Below are positions 16,801-24,222 of a stretch of DNA of 64,000 nt, one piece after another. The notes under the pieces were generated by a model. That model ran no database searches. It saw only the letters and a program-made list of their open reading frames with translations, and was not told the DNA's origin. The stretch spans positions 1 through 64,000 of the forward strand of contig NZ_ARXV01000018.1 in assembly GCF_000756665.1 (NCBI RefSeq), read 5' to 3'. Within the stretch, counting starts at the first letter, position 1. Each line of letters begins with the position of its first letter. Origin of the DNA: Alcanivorax nanhaiticus. GTDB taxonomy: Bacteria > Pseudomonadota > Gammaproteobacteria > Pseudomonadales > Alcanivoracaceae. A program made the position numbers and the translations under genes.

Positions 16801-17586
16801 TTCTATGGTGGCGTAGAAAATGCCTCCGACTGGGTTGGTCGCAGAATGCAAGAAGCGGAGAATCTTGGGGAAAGTGTCTTTAATGCAGCTAACGAGGGCA
16901 TGACGGTTGGCTCAGCCAATTTTGACCAGCGCCTGGACGAATTGAAGAATGACCCAGCGCTCAGGCAGGAAGTCATCAATGCTGCACGGATGAGTGATGC
17001 GGAGCTTGAAAGCTCAGGTATCGGCGGCTCGATTCTGTCAGGTCTTTCAAGCATGGGGCGTTCTATTATGGGAGCTGCCGCTGCGGGCATGGAGCTGGCG
17101 CAGGGTGAGATCGGTTTCGATGATTTGAAGAACATGTCCTTCGAGGAAAAAGGCATGGTTTACGAGGCCGCCTTGAGCCATGCAATGGAGACGGGTGGAC
17201 AAGCGGCTGTGCAGGCGTTTGAACAAACCCATGGAACTGAATTCCGAGAAGCATTCTACGAGGAGGCCATGTCGAGAGGGTTGACGCATGAGCAGGCCCA
17301 AGTCTACGCGCAGTCCTTCGACATGAATGTGATGGGTGATAGCCCTGAACGCCAGGCGGCGATTCAAGAGTTGGCTACCACCTACGCGGAACGTGATGCT
17401 CAAGGAAACGTGATGCGAGATGAGAGTGGTGCGCCAGTTCTGACTGAGCAGAACCAAGAGTTTGTGGACCACATGGTTCACACCATCACAGAATCAGCCA
17501 GGGCCGGATCCACAATGTCTGGTAGTTACATGACAGGCATTGCCCACTACAACAATTCTACTGGTAGAGGTGGCGGCGTACTCTAA
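13873..17586 (+). CDS. traG: Conjugative transfer protein TraG (mating-pair stabilisation)
   Basis: 1237 residues. Membrane segments near 15-38, 52-72, 340-390 and 420-440 form the TraG N-terminal domain involved in pilus assembly. From about 470 on it is a long polar region rich in Ser, Ala, Asn and Gly, ending in a more ordered, charged part (about 1000-1237). The C-terminal region of TraG family proteins acts in mating-pair stabilisation and entry exclusion. Last gene of the traFHG unit, followed by a strong terminator at 17595. Confidence 0.93.
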   Translation: MFEIFSVGDAAFLEQILMAVAMVTSMGSFEQMVSVGLLLGVIMIFVQSIFQGAKQINFQQVLVGYLLYAMLFVPTVTVVIEDSYTGQVRVVDNVPLGIGGAGGIISSVGYNITNLFEQGYGAIVPYVTESHFAESLKILNDARRRIASTPVYTAMNLAVGGDADVRKSWNNYIRECSLTAVDLGEKSLDDMMGGELPQALRFDSSLYGTRLYLGSASGTDYTCSEAYPRLVNATDSAINSAPMSDALLNVLGVDNTYTGTSGQGYVTNALGSLGVTSTAGTAYLTAAVLEPIYYEAAQGRYADFQDMASATMINQAIQQRNTQWAAEQSMFMTIVRPMMTFFEGFVYAITPLMGFLIVLGSFGMGLAGRYFQTLLWIQLWMPVMSIINLYIHTAASNEMASLGSNLTSIYALNSASDQLQHWIATGGMLASATPIISLFVVTGSTYAFTSLAGRISGKDHIDEKVQSKDLVDNGPVMQSSASNEYTDLTGMAASGAAGLMGSISFGSGLSSMTSSAQQRMASAQQAFSSSLGSSFSSGTMSGQTYDKAASLGRTHSAMYGRSEGIVNERANQIMENTSIGSQHADAVKGIVSAVASGAVSGSVGTSMISQLAETAVTSDGASRTTPIDAGDGSGEGANANRTEKAERRAARQNSNSGKLGLDIGAEAKLSAGANKETTDTRSSSANESAAISDALRFTQQEQSQVSNNLARAVSTGNTESLSQTLGQQETKALTQSAQNLVSSSDSYSQANSMNQQYGNLNNLRLRDVGSQVGGNSQAMSDLNNYWNTGGVGAETKAEAQRLYERYSAPSTEGGYGLDKNAALAAARIKALQNSNNHAGTSDQQYQNNFNAALNAVGTGMGLATGQAGGYDSNAGLQQVGNNGLNAEVQNGTAGVEAAVAGAGAITMPQSGYPTHSDPASSSGTPGVIASAGAANSDAVRGTGADWQNTRNAEAEAGARSQLLNNGPEYSRMSAAEFYGGVENASDWVGRRMQEAENLGESVFNAANEGMTVGSANFDQRLDELKNDPALRQEVINAARMSDAELESSGIGGSILSGLSSMGRSIMGAAAAGMELAQGEIGFDDLKNMSFEEKGMVYEAALSHAMETGGQAAVQAFEQTHGTEFREAFYEEAMSRGLTHEQAQVYAQSFDMNVMGDSPERQAAIQELATTYAERDAQGNVMRDESGAPVLTEQNQEFVDHMVHTITESARAGSTMSGSYMTGIAHYNNSTGRGGGVL

Positions 17587-17594
17587 ACGCTAAG

Positions 17595-17622
17595 AAAAGG
17601 CAGCTTCGGCTGCCTTTTTAGT
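17595..17622. terminator. Rho-independent terminator after traG
   Basis: Stem AAAAGGCAGC/GCTGCCTTTT with TTCG tetraloop (17595-17618), then Ts. It overlaps the stop of the convergent gene at 17618. Confidence 0.9.
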
Positions 17623-18160
17623 AGAACTCCCCGAACGGATCATCTTCCTTGATTATTTCATCCACTCCGCCGCGCCCATTGAACCCCTCTCCATTCAGAC
17701 CTGAGCCATTGATGTTCGTTTGAGTTGAACTTGAGCGCCTTCTAGTGTTGCCGAAGGCCGAGTCAAACGAATGCGTCATCGGAGACACCTTCGGGAAAGG
17801 CAGGTCACCTTTAGGAAACGCCGCGTGGAACGCGCCAGCCGCAGCTTTCACGAAACGTAAAATCAGGAAGACCACAAACCCTGCACCACCAAGCACCCAT
17901 GAAATCGGCATTCCCTTAGCCGTACCCAAATAGATTTCAAGCGTACCAAGCCCCAGCACAAGAAATGCGAGCCCCCATGCACTCTTCCTCACAGAATTAA
18001 ACATTGCCACCCCACAAAAAAGTGCAGGCACTGCCACCAGCGCGTAACCAAGCAAAGAGCTTTCACGGAACGCTGATATGCTCGCCAGCAGCATCAGTCC
18101 ACACAAAGTAAACGCAGCCAGCTTCACCACACCCTTTAGGCCAAGTCTTGATGTCTTCAT
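17618..18160 (-). CDS. Membrane protein with DDPFGEF C-terminal tail
   Basis: 180 residues, four membrane helices (about 12-28, 33-52, 60-78, 84-108) and a polar cytosolic tail ending NGRGGVDEIIKEDDPFGEFY. The same tail ends the membrane protein at 38711..39040, whose promoter is also homologous. Function unknown. The tail looks like a docking peptide for a plasmid protein (inference). Confidence 0.75.
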   Translation of the reverse strand: MKTSRLGLKGVVKLAAFTLCGLMLLASISAFRESSLLGYALVAVPALFCGVAMFNSVRKSAWGLAFLVLGLGTLEIYLGTAKGMPISWVLGGAGFVVFLILRFVKAAAGAFHAAFPKGDLPFPKVSPMTHSFDSAFGNTRRRSSSTQTNINGSGLNGEGFNGRGGVDEIIKEDDPFGEFY

Positions 18161-18215
18161 ACCATTTCTCCCGATTTCTTACTTTCAGTATATCACTGAC
18201 CCAAAAAATGCAACC
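18160..18215 (-). promoter_or_regulatory. Promoter shared with 38711 gene
   Basis: On the minus strand a TTGCAT is followed by GTGATATACTGA and AGTAAGAAAT just before the start. The same arrangement, with about 35 of 43 positions equal by eye, precedes the gene at 38711. Likely -35 TTGCAT. Confidence 0.5.
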
Positions 18216-18239
18216 CAGAAAATCTGGCGACAATAAAAT

Positions 18240-18255
18240 CTTTCACATGTGAAAG
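18240..18255. repeat. Palindrome CTTTCACATGTGAAAG, copy 3
   Basis: Perfect copy in the intergenic region between the membrane protein gene (17618..18160, minus) and the Ner-like regulator. Confidence 0.85.
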
Positions 18256-18855
18256 TGCCACTCTCCGAGAAAGGCTGTTTTACATACCCTGTTATCAAAT
18301 TTCATACTCCCTTGAAACACGCCCTTTCTGGAAAGTTTACATTCCGTAAAATGTGAAATAGTGGGTTGACAAAGATTGACAGGGTTGACGAAAGCTCCAT
18401 TCGTCAATATCATTGTAACTAGGTCAATGTTGTACGGCATTCACCCCTCCTGCTTACCGCAAGAAGAATTCCAAAAAACCCTTATCCACCACACCGCTGG
18501 TGGCATACCAGAACGCCTCTGCGCGCTTCCAATGCTTGGCTTGCTATCTCTCCGCTTGCTTCGGCATAACGCTATTCCGTTTTTCTAAAAAACGCACTTT
18601 CCTAAAAAATATTTTTCCTTTCTAACTAAGTTCAAATCGCTATAAGGCCCGCCCACCCAGCGGACGCTGTGTGTGTTTGTTTTTGTTTCATACGCAGTTT
18701 AGGGTATTGACGAAACGCAGTTTCGTGTCTATAAAGAACGCCAAAAGACTGTTTCAATTTTACACAGTTTTGCATTTGCAGGTTCTGGGCAAATACAGCC
18801 CGACCCGACAAGGCTCTTGGCTGTTGTGGTAAGAAAAAAAAGAGAGTTACGCAGG
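18256..18855 (+). promoter_or_regulatory. Long regulatory region before Ner-like gene, with promoter
   Basis: 600 bp without a convincing gene. It holds three spaced TTGAC repeats (18365, 18375, 18384) like those in the origin at 25740, then a consensus promoter: TTGACG (18707-18712), 17-bp spacer, TATAAA (18730-18735). A perfect palindrome CGAAACGCAGTTTCG (18711-18725) fills the spacer, and a partial copy (ACGCAGTTTAG) lies just upstream. This is a typical repressor site, probably for the Ner-like protein encoded next. Confidence 0.65.
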
Positions 18856-19143
18856 ATGAAAAACGGGAACACTATTGCTTTCAGCGTCCCTAAAGACGCT
18901 GGGAAGCGCCGCGAGTGGATCAAATACCAACTTAAAATCAGAGGGTTAAGCATCGCCGAACTGGCGAGGGAGCATTCTGCTTCCCGGCAGGCTGTTTCTA
19001 CTGCTCTGGTGCGGAGTAATCCGCGATGGGAGCACGTCATAGCTGAAGCGCTGGACACGACTCCGAATACGCTCTGGCCTGAGCGTTACGACCCAGAAAC
19101 ACTGATCCCCATACCCAGGAAGATGCTGGAGGCGGCTGTATGA
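18856..19143 (+). CDS. Ner/Nlp-like helix-turn-helix repressor
   Basis: 95 residues. Residues about 18-75 contain the Ner-family DNA-binding domain: REWIKYQLKIRGLSIAELAR, then ASRQAVSTAL and the family hallmark PNTLWPERY. The closest functional analogue I know is Acr1 of IncA/C plasmids, which represses the activator operon. Same context here: the gene starts an operon with a transglycosylase and FlhD/FlhC-like genes. ATG 18856 chosen; an in-frame TTG at 18817 would add 13 residues. Confidence 0.75.
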   Translation: MKNGNTIAFSVPKDAGKRREWIKYQLKIRGLSIAELAREHSASRQAVSTALVRSNPRWEHVIAEALDTTPNTLWPERYDPETLIPIPRKMLEAAV

Positions 19144-19721
19144 AAAAGCTAATCGCCGCCATAGCCGTAGCTGCGTCTGTCTCTTGGACATGCTCGGCGA
19201 GCGCCTTTGATGTTCGAGGGACTGACTTTGAAGACGCTGCCGCTCGCTACGGTCTTGACCCTGTACTTCTTTATTCAGTGGCGCTGGCTGAATCAGCCTC
19301 CGGCAGAGGTGACAACAACATCTCTCCCTGGCCGTGGACGCTCAGGACTCTGAATGAACCCTTCTATGCAATGAGCCGTGAACAAGCAGCTACGCGCTTG
19401 CAGCAGCTCATCGACCATAAAGGTAAAAGGGTTTCTGTCGATATTGGCTTCATGCAGGTCAATCTGTTCTGGCACGGACACCGCGTCCAGAACCCCATAG
19501 ACCTACTGGACCCGATCACAAACCTCAATACTGGCGCTGAAATTCTCAGCGAAACCATAAGTTCATCCCCTGATGACCTGGAGCTAGGCATTGGGCGTTA
19601 TCACAACTGGAAAGATGAAGCTCGTTCTCGATCATACGGTAAGCGCGTTCTCTCCATTTATCAGCAACTACTAAACCTCCAGGAGAGCCGCTATGCCGCG
19701 AAATTCAATAACCGATCTTGA
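19140..19721 (+). CDS. Lytic transglycosylase (SLT family), conjugation-associated
   Basis: 193 residues. Signal peptide about 1-22 (ASA-FD). Catalytic Glu51 in ALAESASG, followed by DIGFMQVN (about 101-108) and the RYHNW segment of the SLT lysozyme-like fold. It locally opens peptidoglycan for the conjugation machine. Overlaps both neighbours (4 and 29 nt), so it is part of the regulator operon. Confidence 0.85.
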   Translation: MKKLIAAIAVAASVSWTCSASAFDVRGTDFEDAAARYGLDPVLLYSVALAESASGRGDNNISPWPWTLRTLNEPFYAMSREQAATRLQQLIDHKGKRVSVDIGFMQVNLFWHGHRVQNPIDLLDPITNLNTGAEILSETISSSPDDLELGIGRYHNWKDEARSRSYGKRVLSIYQQLLNLQESRYAAKFNNRS

Positions 19722-20313
19722 TATGCACGCGCTCCAAGTGACCGAGCAGCGTCCGGATCAAAACATTTACGAGTTCGACCTCACCCTTTGGACACTCCTT
19801 TCCGCTCTGGCTAAACACGCCCCAGAGAAGGCTCAGGTGCAGTTCTCTCTTCTCGTCAACGGCATCGAGGCTCTTGCCAAGGCGAGTGAAGACCGGCTTG
19901 CTCGCCTTGCATCCGGCGTACTGATCGGCTTCAAGCTACAAACCGACGAAGAAACTGTGCTCACGCAGCTCAAAGAGGCTTACGTCCCTGTCATTACTCT
20001 TTCTGATACAAAAGGGTCCGAGTTCGATACAGCCTACTGGCTGCTGCTGAAGCGTGTTGCCCAAAAGGACCACCTTGTTGCCGCCGCAGCGTTTGGGCTA
20101 AGTCCCGCTCTGACATTGGCGGTCAGTGAAGCTACTGACAACCAGCTCCGGCATCTGGTCACGAACACCGTAACAGCATTCACGCTGCGTTTTGATCCTC
20201 GCCTACTACCTCCTCTACTGATGACTGAGCAAGGACCGGTTAACGCGCAGTTCTTTTTCCGGAAATATCAGCAATCTATGTCGCAGGTTGCACAACTGGG
20301 GGGTAGACAATGA
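19693..20313 (+). CDS. FlhD-like transcription activator subunit with tandem FlhD domains (AcaD/SetD-like)
   Basis: 206 residues made of two FlhD-like repeats. Repeat 1 (about 26-78) has LWTLLSALAKHAPEKAQVQF and ends LASGVLIGFKL. Repeat 2 (about 108-166) has AYWLLLKRVAQKDHLVAAAAFGL and ends LVTNTVTAFTLRF. FlhD ends LVCHFRF in the same place. Flagellar FlhD has one such unit (about 116 residues), so this is a fused dimer. With the FlhC-like partner at 20310 it probably forms the master activator of transfer genes. Confidence 0.75.
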   Translation: MPRNSITDLDMHALQVTEQRPDQNIYEFDLTLWTLLSALAKHAPEKAQVQFSLLVNGIEALAKASEDRLARLASGVLIGFKLQTDEETVLTQLKEAYVPVITLSDTKGSEFDTAYWLLLKRVAQKDHLVAAAAFGLSPALTLAVSEATDNQLRHLVTNTVTAFTLRFDPRLLPPLLMTEQGPVNAQFFFRKYQQSMSQVAQLGGRQ

Positions 20314-20990
20314 GTAGAAACACAGGAGCAAACTGGCTGAAACGCTGGGTCACAGCGAGGCAAATGGCCCTCATGGGCTACGTTACTCGCATCATCATCC
20401 TGGAGACTGGACTGACCGACAAGCAGGTCCGCAGGCTTTATCGCGACCTGGAGGACGAAGGGTTCAAGCTGGACAAGAACAGAACCACCAGGACGACCAG
20501 GAGCGGTGCGACTCTGTTACTCAACCAGCTTTCCAAAATCCATGCCTCACTTCTGATGCAGCTCTATCGCCAGGTAGGAGGAGAGTCTGTAGGCACGTCA
20601 ATTTCCATTAGCGCTCTGGACCGGGCCTACCGGATGTACCAGGCTCTTCTGTGTGAGATGGCCGTCATTGACCCAGCAATCCGGAACGTAACCTTTACGA
20701 TCTCTGATGCGTGGTGCCTGGCGTCGGAACTTCGGTCTGAAGAGGCGATGTTTGAGACTTGCGAAAGTTGCCAGTGCGACTTTTTCACATCCATTCATCA
20801 AAGCACGGGTATCGGATGTCCGTTCTGCTACGAGGCTCCTAACCGTAGCAAACACAGCACATTTGAGGTATTGAACAATGTCGAGAAAAGGACTTTGGTG
20901 ACGGTGGCAGGAACTAAGCCGCTGCTCCCCGATGAAAATAAAATTACTGCTGCATCTAGTAAGGAAGAGGTGCTCGCGGTCGCTAAGTAA
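20310..20990 (+). CDS. FlhC-like transcription activator (AcaC/SetC-like)
   Basis: 226 residues. The N-terminal part (RQMALMGYVTRIIILETGLTDKQVRRLY, residues 18-45) is the FlhC DNA-binding helical region. A four-Cys zinc site is visible: Cys151, Cys154 (ETCESC) and Cys170, Cys173 (GCPFC). Overlaps the FlhD-like gene by 4 nt. FlhDC homologues on IncA/C and SXT elements (AcaCD, SetCD) switch on conjugation genes. Same role inferred here, with target boxes at 11320, 22943, 31318, 42630, 48577. Confidence 0.82.
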   Translation: MSRNTGANWLKRWVTARQMALMGYVTRIIILETGLTDKQVRRLYRDLEDEGFKLDKNRTTRTTRSGATLLLNQLSKIHASLLMQLYRQVGGESVGTSISISALDRAYRMYQALLCEMAVIDPAIRNVTFTISDAWCLASELRSEEAMFETCESCQCDFFTSIHQSTGIGCPFCYEAPNRSKHSTFEVLNNVEKRTLVTVAGTKPLLPDENKITAASSKEEVLAVAK

Positions 20991-21028
20991 AGTTGCCAAT
21001 ATGCGAACTTTAGTTCTAAAGCCAAATA

Positions 21029-21057
21029 AAAGGCCCCTAATAACAGGGGCCTTTTTT
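21029..21057. terminator. Rho-independent terminator
   Basis: GGCCCC (21032-21037) pairs with GGGGCC (21046-21051), flanked by A and T runs. It lies between convergent genes (FlhC-like and H-NS-like). Confidence 0.9.
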
Positions 21058-21523
21058 ATTTGTCTTCACTTTTCGGTGTCTTTCTATACTTTTCTAGTTC
21101 GTAGTCCGAAAGACCTTTAAATGGCGCGGGCCTTCGTCCTTGCCCTGTCCAAGTAGTACCATCTTTGACATATTTAACTTTTGAGGCCGCAGTCCCGGAA
21201 GAACCTTGTTGCTGCTTTAGTTCCTTCAGCAGCTCAACATCAATTCCTTTCTGTTCCATTTCACTGAGAATATTCTCAGCCTCTTTCTTTAGCTCCGCAT
21301 CCTTAGCTGCCTTCTCTTCTTCTTCAGCAATTCGTTCGTCCAACACAGATTTAAAGCGCTCAAGCATTTCGGCCATGTCAGAGACCGGACAGTCTTTGAA
21401 GATTATCCGAATTTTACTTTTGCGTTTAAGTTCAGAAAGGACTAGCTCTCTTCGCTGGGCAACTGTTAAATTCCTTATGCACTCGTCGCACTGCTCGGCT
21501 TTGTTAGGTGTTAAACCATTCAT
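21056..21523 (-). CDS. H-NS-like nucleoid-associated protein
   Basis: 155 residues. Helical oligomerisation region (about 15-105) and the H-NS DNA-binding motif at about 116-138: VKYVKDGTTWTGQGRRPAPF, equivalent to the WTGQGR-P of H-NS. It would bind AT-rich DNA and silence genes. Cys13 and Cys16 near the N-terminus are unusual. In IncA/C plasmids an H-NS-like gene (acr2) lies at this place and dampens the activator operon. Confidence 0.85.
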   Translation of the reverse strand: MNGLTPNKAEQCDECIRNLTVAQRRELVLSELKRKSKIRIIFKDCPVSDMAEMLERFKSVLDERIAEEEEKAAKDAELKKEAENILSEMEQKGIDVELLKELKQQQGSSGTAASKVKYVKDGTTWTGQGRRPAPFKGLSDYELEKYRKTPKSEDK

Positions 21524-21541
21524 AATATTCTCGTATATTTC

Positions 21542-21850
21542 TTATCCTACAGATCGTACTGACCCAAGTAGCCGCCCTTTTAATTCTTTCTGTGCTTCTT
21601 TCAACCTGGGAGTATGTCCTGTATCAGAATGGGGCTCAGACTCCTTTGGGGAGGGCTGAGGCACTAGCGCAGGCGAGCCGTCCCTATTTTGGCCCATAAA
21701 ATGCAAAGAATAAAGACCTAGCATTGCCAGCGAGCGCAGCCTGTCACTGCGCTCTTTGTGATGCAGAGACTCAAGCTCCCGGAAAAGCTCCGGGAACGCC
21801 TGCTCAGAAATCTTCAGGTTCGAGAACTTTCCGTCCCATGTTTTTGCCAT
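21542..21850 (-). CDS. parR: ParR-like partition protein
   Basis: 102 residues starting MAKTWDG at ATG 21850, with GGAGG 5 nt upstream. A longer reading frame exists but overlaps parM in an unlikely way. The N-terminal 50 residues could form a ribbon-helix-helix-like fold (NLKISEQAFPELFRELESL), the C-terminal 35 are polar. Assigned by position: small gene directly after a ParM-like actin gene, as in type II partition. No strong sequence match. Confidence 0.6.
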   Translation of the reverse strand: MAKTWDGKFSNLKISEQAFPELFRELESLHHKERSDRLRSLAMLGLYSLHFMGQNRDGSPALVPQPSPKESEPHSDTGHTPRLKEAQKELKGRLLGSVRSVG

Positions 21851-21875
21851 ATCAACCTCCACCAGCAGTGCATGA

Positions 21876-22856
21876 CTAGCCGCAGTGCCAGAAACCACGC
21901 GCATTGGAGAGGACAGATGCTTCAGTCTCGATGATGCGGCTCTTCGGGAAAAGCTCCTTGGCTGCATCAGAGTATTCAGATGCTCCGCCACCAGCAAGAA
22001 GCACTACGTCAGCGTTCATGCCATCCTCGCGCATCGTTTTACGCATGGAGGTGAGCGCTTCACGAGATACCGTGCTCGATGCTTTGGACATGTACTCATC
22101 CAGCTCCAGCTTTTGCCCGAATAGATAGGTTGAGTTCTTGCCTCCCCGGATGGCCTTCTCGATCTTCTCGACACCCGGAGCGCCCCCATGGTCGTCGAGG
22201 ATCAGTTCATTAGCAACCTGAATCAATCGCGACATGGCCTTCAAGCTGGTTCCAGACGAGCGGTAATGGATCTCGCCTTCCACCAACGCCACCCAGTCAA
22301 CACTGTAGAAGCCGGGGTCAATAACGACAGTCTTCCCGTTCTGGATAGCATCTAGCACCTCTTCATCAGTCGTGCTATGGACAATATCCATGTAAGCACC
22401 TGCTGGCTGTGGTACTACGACAACCTCTTTGACGGTAACCGTTCGCTTGGGCGTAATGTGATGCTCACCTGAGAGCAACTCAGCCAGCTCTTTTCTCTGG
22501 CCGTCATTCATAGCCTGGTCAACCGGAAGCCCCGTCACCAACACGTCGATCACACTCTGCTCTGAGATAAGCAGCGCTGCATAAAAAAGCGCTTTATAGA
22601 CATCAGTGCTTTTATAGTCCTTGTGAAGCTCACGCTCCCACCCCTGGAGGCGGTCAGGCTCAACCCCAGCCGCCCATTTGTTCCCCCCTATCTGGACTTG
22701 CAGGAAGTCAGTCCCAAGGCCAGAACCCACCTGACGCGGCATCAGGTCAATGCTGCCTGCGCCAGCAGGCAGGATCCGCGTAGCCATATCGCCACCTTTC
22801 TGCCCCATCGCCACCTTCAAGTTCGAGTAACCAATATCAAGACCCAATACGAACAT
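21876..22856 (-). CDS. parM: ParM/StbA-like actin-type partition ATPase
   Basis: 326 residues. Actin-fold motifs: phosphate 1 loop GLDIGYSNLK (4-13), phosphate 2 VVIDPGFYSVD (about 170-180), adenosine motif LLAGGGASEY (about 287-297). Plasmid actins form filaments that push plasmid copies apart. ATG 22856 has GGAGA upstream. The leader (22857-22945) includes a GC hairpin followed by Ts on the minus strand, a possible attenuator, and an activator-like box at 22943-22967. Confidence 0.88.
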   Translation of the reverse strand: MFVLGLDIGYSNLKVAMGQKGGDMATRILPAGAGSIDLMPRQVGSGLGTDFLQVQIGGNKWAAGVEPDRLQGWERELHKDYKSTDVYKALFYAALLISEQSVIDVLVTGLPVDQAMNDGQRKELAELLSGEHHITPKRTVTVKEVVVVPQPAGAYMDIVHSTTDEEVLDAIQNGKTVVIDPGFYSVDWVALVEGEIHYRSSGTSLKAMSRLIQVANELILDDHGGAPGVEKIEKAIRGGKNSTYLFGQKLELDEYMSKASSTVSREALTSMRKTMREDGMNADVVLLAGGGASEYSDAAKELFPKSRIIETEASVLSNARGFWHCG

Positions 22857-22942
22857 AAATTTTCTCCATCATAGCAAAGGGGCTCCAAAAGCCCCCAAAA
22901 AAGACTCAGGCGAAAGGTTACCTGCTCGCAGCTCGAAACAAC

Positions 22943-22967
22943 GGACGCCGAATTGCCCTTTTTGGGC
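22943..22967 (-). promoter_or_regulatory. GCCC-N5-GGGC box E upstream of parM
   Basis: On the minus strand, GCCCAAAAAGGGC then A-ATT-CGGCG-TCC, about 87 nt before parM. It matches the spacing of the other four boxes. Confidence 0.5.
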
Positions 22968-23325
22968 GCAACGGGACTTTTAAGAGGCTGTCTCGAAAAA
23001 AACGCTTCTCAGCAACCGGAAATGGAGGATTGAACTGTGTGGAAAGCAGAAATCGCCGCTGAACCCAGGCTCAGATGGAGCCGCGCTATCAGAAAATGGC
23101 AGATGGAATCCCAGAAAATACGGTAAATAAGGAAACTCTCCCATGCCCAGAATGCTGTATGCGGCATGTGGTCGATAGATTCCCAGAAATAAAGGAAGAC
23201 CTTGACAGATTCCCAAACCGGGTTACGATCAGGGTATTCGGGTCTCTTATAGTGGAAACCCATTTTCGTTTCCCAGATAGATAGTTATCTGGAAAGTAAT
23301 TGGATAGTCTCCGTCGGGGGTTGAT
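22968..23325 (+). other. Candidate origin of transfer (oriT) region before mobI
   Basis: About 360 bp with no credible gene (several overlapping open frames on both strands lack ribosome sites). It carries repeated ATTCCCAGAAA-type units at 23108, 23179, 23209 (the last two 30 bp apart as GAYAGATTCCCA) and 23269. An inverted repeat TTTCCCAGATA...TATCTGGAAA lies at 23269-23295, just before the mobI-like start. In SXT and IncA/C elements oriT lies next to mobI, so this is the best candidate. No nic site can be pinned down. Confidence 0.45.
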
Positions 23326-23913
23326 GTGGGCAGAACAGATGAAGAACTACGGCAAATGCTCAAGCGGGATGCTGAAGATGAGCGGTTTGTCTTTACGGAA
23401 CCGATGCTCGAAGAGGAATCACGCGAGTTCATCCGTACCGCTAGAACATTGCTAGAGCACGAGCTTTTGGTTTCCGCTGTCGATGCAAGAAAGCAGGCCG
23501 ACTACTACTGGGAGGGCAACGAATCAGCCCGAGAGGAAGGTGTAGCGGAGGAGCTTAGCTTTGTGGGTACTCGCGTCAGGATCTTGAACGGGTCGCTCCA
23601 GATGGAGTGGTTCCGCAACAGAACCCGACCAGATCAAGGCGCAGGGAAGCAGGTCTTCTCAACGCATCTGAAGAAGGGCAAGGGGTATCGGTATAGCGAC
23701 TCCCTGTTCAAGAAGGAACCTAAGTGGGCTCGCGACGCCATCAAGGAGGTTGAGGACCGGTACGAGCTTCTGCGGAGGCGAGCGGCAATACTGTCCTCCA
23801 TGAGAAAGAACCTCCGGGACTATGAGCAGTTGCTGAACGAGTGCTTTCCCGGCAACAACAGTACAGACACCGAAGCCAAGCCAGGCGGTAACGAACAGGA
23901 GAAGCCAGAATGA
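23326..23913 (+). CDS. mobI: MobI-like conjugation auxiliary protein
   Basis: 195 residues, helical and charged. Central part (about 65-125) has DYYWEGNES, then RILNGSLQMEWFRNR and a KGKGYRYSDSLF segment, which matches my memory of MobI of SXT/IncA-C: aromatic YW, LxxxGxxxxxWY/FxNR, and a basic GxGxRY stretch. MobI acts with the relaxase at oriT. The start is GTG 23326 with GGGGG 5 nt upstream. Overlaps the next gene by 4 nt. Confidence 0.65.
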   Translation: MGRTDEELRQMLKRDAEDERFVFTEPMLEEESREFIRTARTLLEHELLVSAVDARKQADYYWEGNESAREEGVAEELSFVGTRVRILNGSLQMEWFRNRTRPDQGAGKQVFSTHLKKGKGYRYSDSLFKKEPKWARDAIKEVEDRYELLRRRAAILSSMRKNLRDYEQLLNECFPGNNSTDTEAKPGGNEQEKPE

Positions 23914-24212
23914 CATCAGTATCCGCCACCGAGCTGGCTAAGCTCGGAAAATGCGAAGCCATGGTCACCCCGCGCAAGGCAGCTCGAAAGCCTGCACGGC
24001 GCAAGAAAGCGCCAGGTGTGATAGGTTTTGGCGCTAACAAGAAGAACCAGGCAGCAATAGACCGAGGGGATGCGGCGCACGACCGGTTCGAGCGTGAAGC
24101 ACAGCAATTCACGTCTCAAGACTGCAACCACAGAACAATCCTCCCCAACCTTGTTCTGGCACTCGCTGTCGCAGCAGGTCTTTTGACCCTGATGGCCGCA
24201 GTGGCAACATAG
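23910..24212 (+). CDS. Small basic protein with C-terminal membrane helix
   Basis: 100 residues. Basic N-terminal half (TPRKAARKPARRKK), a CE...G-AAHDRFERE arrangement that resembles the first helix of Cas4/RecB-type nucleases but without the catalytic part, and a membrane helix at about 78-98. Coupled to mobI by a 4-nt overlap and 10 nt before the initiator gene. Function unknown. Confidence 0.6.
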   Translation: MTSVSATELAKLGKCEAMVTPRKAARKPARRKKAPGVIGFGANKKNQAAIDRGDAAHDRFEREAQQFTSQDCNHRTILPNLVLALAVAAGLLTLMAAVAT

Positions 24213-24222
24213 GAACAGAGTT

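Noticed and set aside
18376..18588. 70-codon frame in the regulator upstream region
   Set aside because: Spans the TTGAC repeats, no ribosome site, no protein-like pattern.
23075..23284. 69-codon plus-strand frame in the oriT-like gap
   Set aside because: No ribosome binding site, runs through the repeated ATTCCCA units, and equally long frames exist on the minus strand.
23910..24212. Truncated Cas4-like nuclease
   Set aside because: Only a weak CE...H..FE resemblance, no catalytic residues, and a well placed membrane helix suggests a complete small protein.
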